Source of the DNA: Filosporella fistucella
Taxonomy: Eukaryota > Ascomycota > Leotiomycetes > Helotiales
Assembly (NCBI GenBank): GCA_030077755.1
Contig: JAQJZZ010000010.1
Coordinates: forward strand, 2,914,001-2,978,000
Reading direction: 5' to 3'
Length of the DNA: 64,000 nt
Under the pieces are notes generated by a model. That model saw only the letters and a list, made by a program, of their open reading frames with translations, searched no databases and had not been told where the DNA came from. The position numbers and the translations under genes were made by a program. Positions 12,577-25,137 of this stretch are shown here, piece by piece. Numbering within the stretch: position 1 is the stretch's first letter; the number at the start of each line of letters is the position of its first letter.

Positions 12577-14821
12577 GTTGAAAGTTAAACATCTGGACGC
12601 GAGGGCAAACTAGCTTTTGCCCTCATGCTATTGTGGTGGCTATTCACTGCTGCTATTGTCGTTACTATTGTCGTTGGCCTTTGAAGTTTACTTTTGATTC
12701 AAGTCGCGAACAATAGGACGGTAAATCCTGCCAGGAAAGCGGTGAGACCAGGACGGACCTCTCAGGTGTCGGAATAAATGGCCCATGTCTGGGCATTTCC
12801 TACCCTCCCAAAACACCATATTTGGCTTCTTTCTTCCCTAATAGCAGCGCAATAAAATGCACAAAGTACTCAGAACTTATTTCATGTCAAGTATGAAGAT
12901 CTAGAGGACTTGTCAATTTGTCAATTTGTCAATTTGTCAAAATAATTTGATGGTGGATTATTATCAATTATTTGGATGTTCTCGCAGTGGCCTAAGGCAG
13001 CCACTTATTTCGATGCCAGACGGGTGAGGACGTATTATGCAACTGTAGCCACAGCGGCACGGAATGCTTCTAAATCATTTGAGGTTAGCGCCAAGAATTC
13101 AGGTACCATAGATTTGGAGCCGCGCAGGAGTTTCAAGGTAGGGATTCAAATACCTGCCCTGTATGTGCTTTGGCTGCGTACAGTCGACCTTTTTGTGTTC
13201 ATTGGATAATGATAGAACACTCCACTATCAGTTTGTTCTTGATCTTTATATTTAAGCCGCGACTTTGTGTCCTGTTCGCCGCTATTCTTATTGTGCTATC
13301 CCGAATTTGGGGGTGAAAACTGTCTCGGAAATAATAAAAAGTTCAAGCTCACAACTATCAAAATACAACGAACCAGTGTGTGGACTGGGAAGTCACTGCA
13401 GTAATAGATACAAGAACCTCATCCGCTATTTTGGTATAGCTTGAAGATGCGTTGTCGAGGATATGTTTACCGGTCTCTGTCTGTCAATATCTCAAAGTCG
13501 CAGCACTTGGATCCTGGGTTAAACCAGATCTTAATATGATTTTAAAGATTCGACCTAGACACTCTCTTGCTCCGTGTTGAAGAACCAACTCGTTCAATTT
13601 TTGGCGATATGAATCTAGCAGGGTATATCTTGGAACTCTGCCCCTCGACATGACCTCATTAATTTTAATATATGAATCCGATCAGCCCTAGCCCATAGAC
13701 GGAACGGGAGACTAGGAAGATTTGTCTTAAGATCTCCTCGTATTGCATTAGCAAATGCCTACTCCCCGCATCCTCTGTACGATATTATGTTCACCGCTCC
13801 AACAATCCATGATTCCGTTGATATTCCTGTGATAAGTTGAAATGCTTCAAGGCCACTGCATTATATCGTTTCAAAAGCTCCCGAAATAACCTCAGTTATG
13901 AGGAGTGTTTGAAATCAACCAACAATAGCTTTTTGTCTCCAAAGTGGAACTTCCCTAGGTAATTGCCAATAGATTCTTGAGATAGAATCAATGAGAATGT
14001 CAACTTCTAATTCGAGACTGGTTAAATATGACAGTGGTCGGTGGTTCATCTTAGATATTTTGGGAATGATTGAAGTATAAATTGCTAAGCAGGTTAAAAC
14101 ATTCGCTGTCAAGGAAAAGTCAGATCGATGCGTGTTTCAAAACACAGAGCCTCCGAGTTAACGGGGAGATGTGGCTGGACCTTGACTCGTATAAATCAGG
14201 TGATATCGAATTGCAGGTGCCGAAGCGCAATGTGTTAACGGCTGGAGCCATTCTCCATCAAACGCTCTGGAGTTGAATTGTCTTTTGCTATATGCCAGAC
14301 ATCCACTATTCAGAACACGCGCCGCTGCCCGTTTGACATCATGTGACCAAGTTGATCTCCAGCCTGTATCCGAACCCCATACTCGAAAACCTGGTAAAAT
14401 ATCACAAACGAGTCTCTATATAGATTTGTCATTCTGCTTTTGGCTATATCTCCTGTTTTATTCGCATCATCCTCGAATATCAATTCTGGCTATTCTCACA
14501 CGTGAGTTTGCTGACTACCCTTCCCGCTTTGCCAAGATTGCTACACCCAATCAGGCAACCACTGCCAAGGAAAGCCGTATCGAGCGCAGCGCAACCTCTC
14601 CCGGAGTTCAAACCAAACTTGTTCATCGAACACCTCGACCTCTTCCTCTCTCCTCCTCTCACCTCAATCAAAAAACCACATCCTCGAATCCTCGAGAATC
14701 GCTCCTTCAGCCTCACCCTTCATATCCCTCCTTTGCCCTCATTTGATTCATTCACACAATCATTTGGATTGCACACAGCAAAACTCCCCAATTCCATCGC
14801 ACTCGACGTGCACGTTCCGTC
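12577..14821. other. Divergent intergenic region between GLE1 and SSD1
   Basis: The 2.2 kb between the divergent GLE1 and SSD1 starts holds promoters and 5' UTRs. A short tandem repeat lies at 12912-12943. Open frames at 14273-14746 and 14502-14930 overlap the SSD1 start region in other phases and probably reflect CT-rich 5' UTR sequence with upstream ATGs. The yeast SSD1 mRNA also has a long leader. I see no other gene. Confidence 0.5.
12912..12943. repeat. Short tandem repeat, unit GTCAATTT
   Basis: The 8-base unit GTCAATTT is repeated about four times in tandem between 12912 and 12943, in the GLE1-SSD1 intergenic region. It is a simple microsatellite-like array. No role is evident. Confidence 0.75.
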
Positions 14822-17800
14822 ATGGAGCATCAACAGAATCAACCTCCACCCCAGGGGGGTGTCCCAGGTCCAACAGGCCGCAGACTTCATATTGCCCATC
14901 GTCGAAGCCCGTCAGAGCTTACTCCTTTGATGAGCATGTTTTCCTCTCCCGGCAGTAAGTATCCCGTTTCCTGCTTCTATTCTGGATCTGTCGTCATCAG
15001 CCCAGCTTCAGCTTCAGTATCGAAAACATGCTAATCATTTATCTGCAGTGGAACAACTTGCGATACAACAACAAATTGAGCTCCTTCAGCAACAACAGCA
15101 ACAGATTCAGCAAACACATCAGCAATATGTTAACATGGGGATGATTCCACCAACGCAGCATCTCGCTCCCGGTGGCGGATACAACCCACTCCAACAGCAG
15201 ATGCAGAATCTCGCACCACAAAATGCATTTCAATTCCCAAATCAAATGCAACAGCAGCAGATGAATGCACCCATGGGAGCTCCTACACAACCCTTATCAC
15301 ATCGTCGTAATCAGTCGGCACTCCCAAATATGGGTATGGGCCCACCACCAGCTCCATCTTCTGGAGCTTCTGGCTCGGCATTTGGTGATTTTGGAGGAAA
15401 CAACCGTGAAAATGCATCAGGCAGAGGTGGCCGTGGTGGCGGACCTCCAGGTGGTGGACATCAACGTCGTCACTCCCTTGCGTTACCTGAGGCCAAGAAG
15501 GCAGCAGAGATAGCTCAACAAAAACGAACAACATCTGGGTTTCAATTCCCAATACCAGGAGCAGCACCACCAACTGAACGTACTGATAGTCCTCCTGGCG
15601 AAGAAAAGAATGGACAAGGTCCGGTACAAAATACCGGGAATCATGCCTCAACTGGTTCCAGCTTACGTGGACGTGGAAGCGGACATGGAAGGAGTCAAAG
15701 TATGGCCGTGGGTGCCAATGGACGAGGTGGATCTGCCATGCGAGGTGGTGGCTCGTTCCAATTCCCCCCAATGCAAGCAACCAACAATGCAGGTGCAGGA
15801 GAACAAGGAAATGATTTCCAGCGACGTGGAAGCTCAACTGGACATAACAGACAATCATCCCGCAATTTTGAGGGCAATTGGAGGAACCAACCTGCACAAG
15901 GACAAGCACCACCACAAGACCAGGGTGCTATGGGCAACTTTCAAGGTCAGCAAGGTGGTTTCCAGCCTGGTCATCGTAACCGAGGTTCCATGAACCAGTC
16001 TATCAATTCACTTGGAACGTTTCAATATGGAGCTCAACCCCAATTGGTGCAACTACCTCAAGGTCAGATGGCTGTTCTCCAGCAGCCACTCTACCCCGGG
16101 CAACAATTGAACCCTCTTCAAATGAATCAGCTTCAAGCGCTCCAGGCAGCTCAAATGAATGGGCATGTCGGACTCGCGGGAAGCCAGCACAATCCAAATA
16201 TGTCTGCTCAACAGCAGCAACAACAGCGCAAGACTCTTTTCACTCCATACTTACCTCAGGCAACATTGCCAGCTCTTCTCGGTGACGGCCAGCTTGTTTC
16301 TGGTATCCTTCGCGTAAACAAGAAGAACCGAAGTGATGCTTACGTCTCTACACAAGATGGTCTTCTCGATGCTGATATCTTCATTTGCGGAAGTAAGGAT
16401 CGTAACAGGGCTCTGGAAGGAGATCTTGTTGCTGTTGAATTGCTTGATGTTGATGAAGTTTGGGGTCAAAAGCGGGAGAAGGAAGAAAAGAAGAAGCGGA
16501 AAGACATCACTGATACTAGAGGTGGATCTGGCAATGGCAATGCAGACAGATCCCACCGAGACAATTCGACCAATGGTGATCAAGAATCTGGAACGGGCGA
16601 AGGTGGAATTCGCCGTCGTGGCAGCTTGAGACAGCGACCTACACAAAAGAAGAATGATGATGTGGAAGTCGAAGGACAGAGTCTTCTTCTTGTTGAAGAA
16701 GAGGAGGTCAATGATGGTATGTCGTTGTTCAAACCTCTTCACTCATATATCTGTCACTACGTGGACGCACGCTAACCGATCCATAGAACAAAAGCCATTG
16801 TATGCAGGGCACATTGTTGCAGTCATTGAGCGTGTGGCTGGTCAGATGTTCTCCGGAACTCTTGGACTGCTCCGCCCAAGCAGTCAAGCTACAAAAGAAA
16901 AGCAGGAGGCTGAACGTCAAGCTAGAGACGGCAATTCAGGCCGTCACCAAGAGCAGAGACAACAAGATAAGCCAAAGATTGTGTGGTTCAAGCCTACCGA
17001 CAAACGCGTACCACTGAGTAAGTCAATTTTGAAACTAGAAGATGCGAGCAAACTCGACCCGGTCTTTCAGTCGCTAGATATCGTTCGTTGTCTATCTATA
17101 GACCAGTGCTAATCTCGTAATAGTTGCCATTCCCACCGAGCAAGCACCCCGTGACTTCGTGGAGAAGCATCAAGAATACGCTGATCGAATCTTTGTGGCA
17201 TGTATCAAGAGATGGCCCATCACTTCCCTCCATCCTTTCGGTACTCTTGTTGAGCAACTTGGAAAGATGGGAGAACTGAAGGTCGAAACAGATGCTCTTC
17301 TGAGAGACAATAACTTTGCTTCTGATGAGTTCTCTGATGCTGTCACACGAAGTGTTGGACTCGACGAGTGGTCTTTAGAGAAAGAGGATGCCGAGGCCAT
17401 TGCAGCTCGTCGTGATTTCCGCGAGGAAAAGACTTTCACAGTCGATCCCAACGGCGCCAATGAACTTGATGATGCCATCCACGTCAAATCCGAGGTTGAT
17501 GGAAAGATCGAGATTGGTATTCATATCGCAGATGTTGCGCATTTCATCAAGGCCAATTCTTTGGTAGACCGTGAAGCTCGCAAGAGAGGTTCTGCGGTCT
17601 ATCTCATGAACAGATCCTGTGCTATGTTACCACCAAAGCTCGCTACGGAAATCTGTTCGTTGGTTCCTGGAAAGGATCGACTTACTGTTAGTGTTGTGTT
17701 CAAAGTCAATCCCCACACAGGCACTGTTGTTGATGAGGAGACTTGGGTTGGAAAGAGTATCATCAAGAGTGGTGGAAAATTGACTTACAAGGAAGTTGAC

Positions 17801-19358
17801 GCTGTTCTGTCTGGCCAGACTGAAACTAAGCTCGATGGTGCCGATGTCAAGGAGATTCAAATCCTCCATGTAAGTTGGATGCTGCGAACTTGAGATCACG
17901 TCACTAATACTTATTAGGCTGTTGCTCAAAAGTGGAGAGAGCGCCGTCTAGGATCGGAAGGCGAGACCATTGCGCCGCTAAGACTCATCTACCAACTGGA
18001 TGATGAGAACGTCCCAGTGGAACAAAACATTTTTGACTCTACCCCATCCCATGAATTAATCGAAGAATTGATGCACAAGGCCAATGCCTTCATTGCTCAG
18101 AAGATCGCCAAGGGGCTTCCAGAGAAGGCTCTTCTCCGTCGTCAAGGCCCGCCAAATCCTCGTCGACTTCAAACTTTCGCCGATAGAATGAACAAAATCG
18201 GATACGAAATGGATACGACTAGCAGTGGAACTCTTCAAAACAGTTTGTTTAAGGTGGATGACACCGAAATTCGCAAGGGAATGGAGACACTCCTTGTCAA
18301 GGCTATGCACCGTGCAAAGTACTACATCGCAGGCAGGACGCCACAACACTTGTGGCCGCACTACGCCTTGAACCTTCCTCTATACACTCATTTCACCAAC
18401 CCATCCCGTCGATATGCTGATCTTGTTGTCCACCGGCAACTTGAGGCAGTGCTTTCTGAAGGAAAGATTGAATACACTGAAGATATTGAGACTCTTGTGA
18501 AGACCACCGAGTCTTGCAACACCAAGAAAGATTCTTCTCAAAACGCTCAAGAGCAAAGTGTTCACATCGAGTCCTGCAGAATTATGGACAGAAAGCGCGA
18601 GGAGGTTGGAGGAGAGCTCATCAGTGAAGGCATCGTACTGTGTGTCTATGACTCCGCTTTTGATGTTCTCATTCCTGAATATGGATTTGAGAAGCGTGTT
18701 CACTGCGATCAACTGCCTTTGAAGAAGGCAGAGTTCCGCAAGAATGAGCGAGTCTTGGAACTCTACTGGGAGAAGGGTGTACCATCGTCTGCATATGTCC
18801 CAGAGGACGAACGCCCAAGAGCAGGGGCATCGCAGCGCACAACGAATGCTGCCGCCGCTGCCAAGCAAGCTGCCGTTGCAGAGAGAGCCAAAAAGGAGCA
18901 CGAAGAAGCTCAACGCAAGCAAATGGAGACAGGAACGATGTCAACCGATGATGTTGATGCTTTGTTTGATGACGACGATGATGCATCTGACCTCGCTGAT
19001 AGCCTCGCTGGAGTATCTCTAGCTGAGCGACCAACCCAGAGCGTGCCTCCGTCTCCGACGAAGAATTCTTTGACTGCCTCTGGCAATCTTCACCGAACTC
19101 GTTCAGACTCAAAAGTCCCCACTGCTGAGCCAGTGGAGGCTAAGCTGAGTGCCAAGGAGAAATACTTGAAGTTCTTCAGTCTGCGCGAAGAAAATGGAGA
19201 GTACATCCAAGATGTGAAGGAAATGACCAGGGTCCCTGTTATTTTGAAGACGGACCTTACCAAGAGTCCTCCGTAAGTTTTTCATCCGATGTTTTACTTC
19301 CTTGCTAACCCGATGCAGTTGCCTCACTATTCGCTCCCTCAACCCATATGCTCTATAG
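14822..19358 (+). CDS. SSD1: Translational repressor SSD1 (RNase II-like pseudonuclease)
   Basis: SSD1 is a cytoplasmic mRNA-binding protein of the RNase II/RNB family. It represses cell-wall and polarity mRNAs and is controlled by the NDR kinase Cbk1. Six exons (14822-14954, 15049-16716, 16787-17017, 17124-17869, 17918-19272, 19319-19358) give 1390 aa; the last encodes only 13 residues plus stop and completes the family C-terminus. Residues 45-430 are Gln/Asn/Gly-rich and prion-like, with RRxS sites including HQRRHS and SHRRNQS that fit the Cbk1 HxRxxS pattern. Cold-shock-type domains follow from about 440. The RNB domain begins near 780: its aspartate cluster reads DPNGANELDD (785-794), with Glu replacing one of the four metal-binding Asp, in line with the known loss of nuclease activity. 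The ATG at 14822 restores the conserved start MEHQQNQPPPQGGVPG. Confidence 0.95.
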
Positions 19359-21384
19359 AGTATCCATACTTACTTAAACGGTTGGAATCACCGTTAGGGG
19401 ATCTCAATGCTGTCCTAATTCCTTAAAAAATCGCACGATCGTTTGGGCGGCCTTGTGCACGTTGTGGAAATGTTTCCCTGGTAGTCACAATTCGTTGTGA
19501 ATTGAGATGAAATGCTTCCTTGGGATTGTCTTGGAGAGGGTCATGTGGCGGTTTGAGATCAAGCGCCACAGGATTCGAGGGAAGAGAGGAGTCGCAAAAT
19601 GGAGCTCACAGATATATCAACGGGTGCTCAATGTATTTCCTTTGCTTTAGCGTTTGCATCTATAGTCTTAGCGTAAATCACATATTTTCCCAGGTCGGGC
19701 GATCAATGCCGACCATCGATGGGTTTTAAGCAGATTGAGTGCATGAAGGTCTTCTTTTCATCTGGTGTTCTTCCGACTTGGCTGGCAATTTAACCACATT
19801 CAAATCTATGGAGGCAAGTACCCCAGATCTGCATAAGTTTGTCGGGCAAGGCTGAAGTTTGAGATTATATATAGCCTGGGAGTGCAGGCAGCGGATTGGG
19901 TGAATAACCAGGCTGGATTCCTCCGTAATCATTTATACTCCGTTCTAGGAGATGTGGACTAGTCGAAGATTGCCGGCGCATCAATGAAGTATCGAGTGAC
20001 TTGCCAAGAAGAGAGGTTTAATTTGACAGACTCCTGCAGATGCTTGGAGACCGGCCGTGAAGAACCCAAGATACACTCAAGCAGCGTGGGATTGGCCATT
20101 CTCACGAACAGGCCGCCAATTGACCTTGGCTTTAGCTCAGTTCGAGGGAGAAGGCTGTCCCGTTGCAAGGCTGGCAGTGACCCTCTGCAAACAAAGCGAT
20201 TGGATCTATCCTGAATGCCGGAGCCAAGTGCAAGGGACGAGGCTGTTCCGAGGCCCAGTCCGGAATATTTTCATGGCCGACAGTCCAACAGGTCAAAGGG
20301 TTTTGGTGGAATCACAAACACTGGGCGACTTGATTGGTACGTTTGCCAACACTAAGCCAAGTTCAGGGACACGAACTGGCACGTTGTAATTTATCGTAGG
20401 GGCGAGGATCAGCCTCAAGCCCGTGACTGCACGGAAGAAGGACGGTGCGATTCGGCATTTATCTCTGTATACACAGGCTGATGGAACGCGAGACGTTGTG
20501 GGCGTGCAGCCTCAAACCGTTCCGTAGTCTTGGCAGAAAGACACTCCAGGAAGTTCTCTGCAAAAGAAATGGCATTTTGGTTGCAGCTTGGTGCATTTTG
20601 ATGCTTTTGCCGTGTGCACTGTCTCGCATTCGTAGGCGAGAAGGCTTTTAAATGCTGGTTCTGTAACGAGTCTGTTACAACAGCCCCTGAAGCACTCCTC
20701 GCTACCCTCGCTACCCCTTGCGAACCCACGTCAGCGCAAAACTCCTTTGACTGCCCCTCCACTTTCGTTCACCAAACTTTATGCTGCAGTCGGAACAGAT
20801 CTGGTCCCGTTTCTTCAAACTTCCTTTTTCCCATCCAATCCACGCTGCAGGATCAGGATGTTGCCGAACCTGCGCTATCCACAGTGCATCTACTAACCCT
20901 CCTATTCGCTGTATGCAGGAGACACTTCGAGCTTGGAGGCAGAAAAGTCCCGCTGTCACTCCAGCTTGTCGCAAGGCTTGACCCAGGCTTGAAGGGTCAT
21001 TCGGATATCCCACCTTCCTGGAGGCCAAGAGTTTGCTTAAGGTTGTTACGATGTGAACGGATCTTCGCCGGTCAAGCTTCTACCCGTGGACTGCCAAGGC
21101 GTCCCAGTCTCCTCTTTAACGCGCCGGATTTCCTGTTGTTTGTAGAAAGTACCTCTTCCATCTCATTGCCTTCTCAGATACCCATTCAAGCGCTGGTTTG
21201 CTTTGACAAAAGAGGACAATCGCTTCCACTCATTTGGTTCATTAATCGTTCTTCAACTTTAACTATTTTAATCTTCCGTTATTGTAATAGCTCAGGCTGG
21301 TCTTGCTAAGCGTACAATTATACCTTCTACTACATCATCATCATCAACATTCGAAAGACAACAACACTTCAAAACTCATTCATA
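19359..21384. other. Intergenic region between SSD1 and rds1-like gene
   Basis: Two kilobases with the SSD1 3' UTR and the promoter of the ferritin-like gene. A 231-codon plus-strand frame at 20614-21309 is the longest opening, but it is Ser/Leu/Pro/Cys-rich, faces an equally open minus-strand frame and shows no motif. I do not call a gene. Confidence 0.5.
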
Positions 21385-22473
21385 ATGCCGAGCATCAGAC
21401 AGGTTATGGGGGCGGTGGTAGTCGGGTTATTGGCAGTGGCACATGCAGCTCCAGCTCAACCTAAACTGAGCGCACAAGCACGGAGGGCATATGATTTTGG
21501 AGTTCTCGCAAGAAAGCAAATGCTCGAGTCAAGACAGAACCCAACGACTGGATTACCCGATGGATTGACCGATGTTGATATTCTCGAATTGTGAGTTGAC
21601 AAAGCCGTCTAGGAGAAGACGGACTTGGTGGCTAATGATCTCAGTGCCCTTACATTAGAAAATCTCGAGACTGCTTTCTACCAACAAGGATTCGCAAAGT
21701 TCCCAGATTCTGATTTCGCCGCTCTTGGTCTTACTGCGACAGACATCACGAATTTGAAGTCAATTGGTGGAACTGAAGCTACTCACGTCACAACTCTTAC
21801 CAGCGCCATTGCAGGAACAGGAACTGCTCCAGTTCAGCCATGCACGTATAACTTTGGATTCACCACTGCACAGGCAATGGTTGCAACCGCTGGTGTATTG
21901 GAGAACGTCGGTGTATCTGCGTAAGTTTTCTAATCACTACATGAAAAGCAAGAACTAACAACCCTCAGATACCTTGCAGCAGCACCACTCGTCAAGTCCC
22001 CAGGAATCTTGACTGTCGCAGCAGAGATTGTCACCGTTGAGGCCAGACATCAAACTTTCATCCGTACCGCATCAAAAACCGCTGCTATCCCATCTGCTTT
22101 CGATACCCCACTCGGAATCCGAGCCGTTTTCACTCTCGCCGCTGGCTTCATCTCCTCCTGCCCAGCCGGTTCCAACTTGGCCATTACTCCATTCCCAGCT
22201 CTTACCATGACCGCTGGTGCCCCAGCTGCCGCCGCTGTCGCTGGCTCCCAGGTTCAACTCAGCTCTACTGCTACTGGAGCCACAAACTGTGCTTTCGTCA
22301 ACGGTGGACTACCAGGCGGAGCAGCTTTCACCCCCTTCGCCAACGGTGCATGCACTGTTCCCCAAGGCCTCGCCGGTGCGACCTACGTGCACCTTACCAA
22401 CGCACAGCCAGCCGATGGTGTTCTCACCGATGCCATCACCGTCGCCGGACCAATGTTCATGGCTGTATCATAG
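21385..22473 (+). CDS. rds1: Secreted ferritin-like Rds1 family protein
   Basis: Three exons, 21385-21590, 21645-21920 and 21969-22473, give 328 aa. An N-terminal signal peptide (hydrophobic core VMGAVVVGLLAVAHA, cleavage likely after AHA) marks it as secreted or wall-associated. After a short linker, a four-helix ferritin-like domain starts at ILEFALTLENLETAFYQQG. It carries acidic and His positions typical of the Ferritin_2/Rds1 family (family match by pattern recognition), continuing through THVTTLTSAI and VEARHQTFIR. The Ala/Pro-rich C-terminal half is a beta-rich extension with Cys residues. In fission yeast rds1 responds to nutrient and stress conditions; enzymatic activity is not established. 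The exon junctions are phase 2 at canonical GTGAGT and GTAAGT donors. Confidence 0.88.
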
Positions 22474-23044
22474 ATAACGCGATAGAACGGCGTAGGAGTA
22501 CGGGAGTTTCGTGAGCGAAAGTGAAAGTGAAAGAGGCGAATGATGTGGTATTTGAAGGGGATGAGACTTAACTTAGAGAATGGGAGCACTTTTACGCTCG
22601 GAATATTTTATTGTGTGCATACATCAATCCAATTCGATTCTGATTAATGTTTACAGAGATTTCTACTATATGCTTGTTGACCTTGTCAGTTTTCATGTAT
22701 GCAGGCAATTAATGACCGACTCCTTTTCTCTAAATATTTGATACGTTTGATTGGCAGTGTGACATGCGTGCCAATATCAGGTAAGATATAAGGACAAATG
22801 AAATATCAACTGCATCACGTGCCTGAGGTCAAGTTGAGAGGTCGAAATTCTCCATCAGAAGTGCAAGTAGATGCAGAATCAAGAACTTCACATTTTACAC
22901 AAATTAAACTCAAACATACCATGATTCGCTTTCAAAATGATCCTTCTATCAATCGCATTTATAAACTAAAATCTCGTGACAGCATGCCAGTTTAACCTTA
23001 TCCCACCCCACTTTTCCCTCAAACATCAAACATCCTAAGGCACA
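22474..23044. other. Intergenic, rds1-like 3' side to DHODH promoter
   Basis: This 570-base stretch holds the 3' UTR of the ferritin-like gene and the promoter of the dihydroorotate dehydrogenase-like gene. Nothing else is recognisable. Confidence 0.5.
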
Positions 23045-24172
23045 ATGGATTCGCAAGACACTCCCAAAAGCTCCCCAAACCACCTCATCCGCATAGACCC
23101 TCCGCTCCTCAACTCTGCAAACCCATGGGCCACATCCCAGCTCGACCTCCAAGCTCTGTACGACTGTCCGTACACTGGTGCCGTCACGATAAGGACCTCC
23201 CTGTGGCAAGCGTTCAAACAACATTCTGCAACGCATCAGTACACGTTCTTCTCGTCATCCCGAGCTCACGCCACAGCGGGCATCAATGTCGATCTACCCG
23301 AGGGACGGGGTGAGGTTTTGCCCGGCGAAACAAGCTCATTGAATACTTTGGGCTATTCGCCAATCGCATTACAGGAGTATGTTGAGATGCTCGTACGCAT
23401 GAGCAGGAATGGGGACCTGTCCAAGGGAGATCGGGCTAAGAGAAAGCCGTTTATTGTCTCTGTTACTGGGACAGCTGATGAAGTGGGAAGGATGTACGAG
23501 TACTTGGTTAAGGTCTTGAATGTCCCGGATGAAGTGTTTCCTCCTACCGATTCGACCGAGAAATCGGAAGATTTAGATCTCATGATGGAGATTAACCTTT
23601 CTTGTCCCAATATTCTGGATAAACCTCCGCCTGCATACGATAGTGCGAGCTTGAAAGAATATATTGTAGCTGTAGCAGAGAATAAGAGGGGTGTATCACC
23701 TGACTTCAAACCTATCAATGTGGGAATCAAAACGCCGCCATATACCTATCACGGACAGTTTCAGACTCTAATTGACGTATTAGAGGATTCTATGTCATTA
23801 GATGGACGATGTCCCATCTCATTCATCACGGCTACGAATACCCTCGGCTCATGCCTTGTTCTGAATGCAGCCAACGAGCCAGCCTTAGGATCAGTTAATG
23901 GGACTGGAATCGGTGGATTAGCAGGCGATGCATTACATCCTATCGCATTAGGAAATGTGAAGACTATTCGTGGCATGTTGGATGCTTCTACACATGAAGC
24001 AATCAGAAATATTGCCGTTATAGGTATCGGTGGAGTGGGTGATGCAGCGGGGTTTAAGAGAATGAAGAGTGTGGGTGCTGATGCAGTTGGAGTAGGCACT
24101 GCGTTAGGAAGAGAGGGTGTTACTGTTTTCGAGAAGATATCGTCTGGATTATCCAGTGCCGATCTGAGATGA
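23045..24172 (+). CDS. Dihydroorotate dehydrogenase-like protein, class 1A type
   Basis: FMN-dependent TIM-barrel enzyme of the dihydroorotate dehydrogenase family; a single exon of 375 aa starting at ATG 23045. It has no mitochondrial presequence or membrane anchor, unlike the class 2 enzyme that filamentous ascomycetes normally use for pyrimidine synthesis. The motif INLSCPNI carries Cys at the position of the class 1A catalytic base. NTLGSCLVLN and the C-terminal FMN-phosphate loop IGIGGVGDAAGFKRM followed by GADAVGVGTALG are intact. Class 1A enzymes use fumarate and are cytosolic. The biological role in this fungus may be an alternative pyrimidine route or oxidation of another dihydropyrimidine-like substrate; which one cannot be read from sequence. 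Confidence 0.88.
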   Translation: MDSQDTPKSSPNHLIRIDPPLLNSANPWATSQLDLQALYDCPYTGAVTIRTSLWQAFKQHSATHQYTFFSSSRAHATAGINVDLPEGRGEVLPGETSSLNTLGYSPIALQEYVEMLVRMSRNGDLSKGDRAKRKPFIVSVTGTADEVGRMYEYLVKVLNVPDEVFPPTDSTEKSEDLDLMMEINLSCPNILDKPPPAYDSASLKEYIVAVAENKRGVSPDFKPINVGIKTPPYTYHGQFQTLIDVLEDSMSLDGRCPISFITATNTLGSCLVLNAANEPALGSVNGTGIGGLAGDALHPIALGNVKTIRGMLDASTHEAIRNIAVIGIGGVGDAAGFKRMKSVGADAVGVGTALGREGVTVFEKISSGLSSADLR

Positions 24173-25137
24173 GGATTGAGTTCTGAATGCACGTCATTTG
24201 TATTCTCCCAACCGAATGTAACAAACACATTCAGATTTTTCCTGCACTTCATTCGTACCATATTATCACATCAGTTCAAATGCACATTTCATATGTTCAA
24301 TGCTCCGTCACCATGGTCACTAAATTCAATCGCTTCTCTAATACCGTTGTAAGAGTACTATAATCCTCTAGGTCAAAATCCTACTCGTGATATTTACCCG
24401 TCTTGGTTTACGCTCTCCACACGCCCAGCCGGTGATCCCGAAGCTTGTCTGCCGATCATTTCCTATGCACGTACTCGGCGATCTGCAATGCAATGCTGTC
24501 TATTTATTTTCTTATTCATCTATTCCTTTCTCTTGTCCAAAATAGACTCTAAAACCAAATTCTCTGTTAACTCGATGAGGTTTTGAATCTGAAGATATAC
24601 AAATCCCCGACTTGACATCTCACATATTTCCCGTCATAAACATAATTCCCTTCTGAGCATATTTTCAAACCCGTTTCTTTTAAATCCCTAAAAACAAATC
24701 CGCAATCTGATCAAAAGAGCTTCCTGCTTCTACCGAGCACCCAATAATCCCGAATTCATCAGACGAACACCCTCTTTACCCGACACCTTTAGCCTCTGTA
24801 AATAAGCTCATACGTAGATTTATAGATTGCCCTTTTGAGTTTCCTGGTTCTAGATATTAAATTGAGGATTATAAGTGGTTAGCTCGTGTGTTTGTACTAT
24901 ATTTTGCAGGCTTTCATTTGTGAGATGGTGGATCTGGGCGGGTTCGTGTAGATCCGGGGACGAGAGGTGAAGGATGATGGATGTGGTTGATTTGGGGTTG
25001 GATATAGTGGAAGTAGAAGAGAAGGGAGGGTATATATACAAGGTCTTTGATTCACTGCGAGTGAGATTTTGTGAGTGTTGAGATTTTGCTATTCTTGCAT
25101 TTTGAAAAGTGTCTTGTCAATTGACATAATCGACATC
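24173..25137. other. Intergenic region upstream of small secreted gene
   Basis: About 960 bases of AT- and CT-rich sequence. A good TATA box (GGTATATATACAAGG) lies at 25029-25043, about 100 bases before the start of the small secreted protein. No other gene is visible. Confidence 0.55.
25029..25043 (+). promoter_or_regulatory. TATA box of the small secreted protein gene
   Basis: GGTATATATACAAGG lies about 95-110 bases before the ATG at 25138, a usual distance for an inducible fungal gene with a 60-80 base leader. Confidence 0.55.

Noticed and set aside
14273..14930. Overlapping frames upstream of SSD1 as a separate gene
   Set aside because: They lie in the CT-rich leader of SSD1, overlap its start codon in other phases and carry no motif; more likely upstream ORFs.
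20614..21309. 231-codon plus-strand frame before the rds1-like gene
   Set aside because: Ser/Leu/Pro/Cys-rich, antisense frame equally open, no motif, and no start context; treated as chance.
23761..24261. 166-codon antisense frame over the dihydroorotate dehydrogenase
   Set aside because: Shadow of a real gene: the plus strand has full family motifs and the antisense frame has none.
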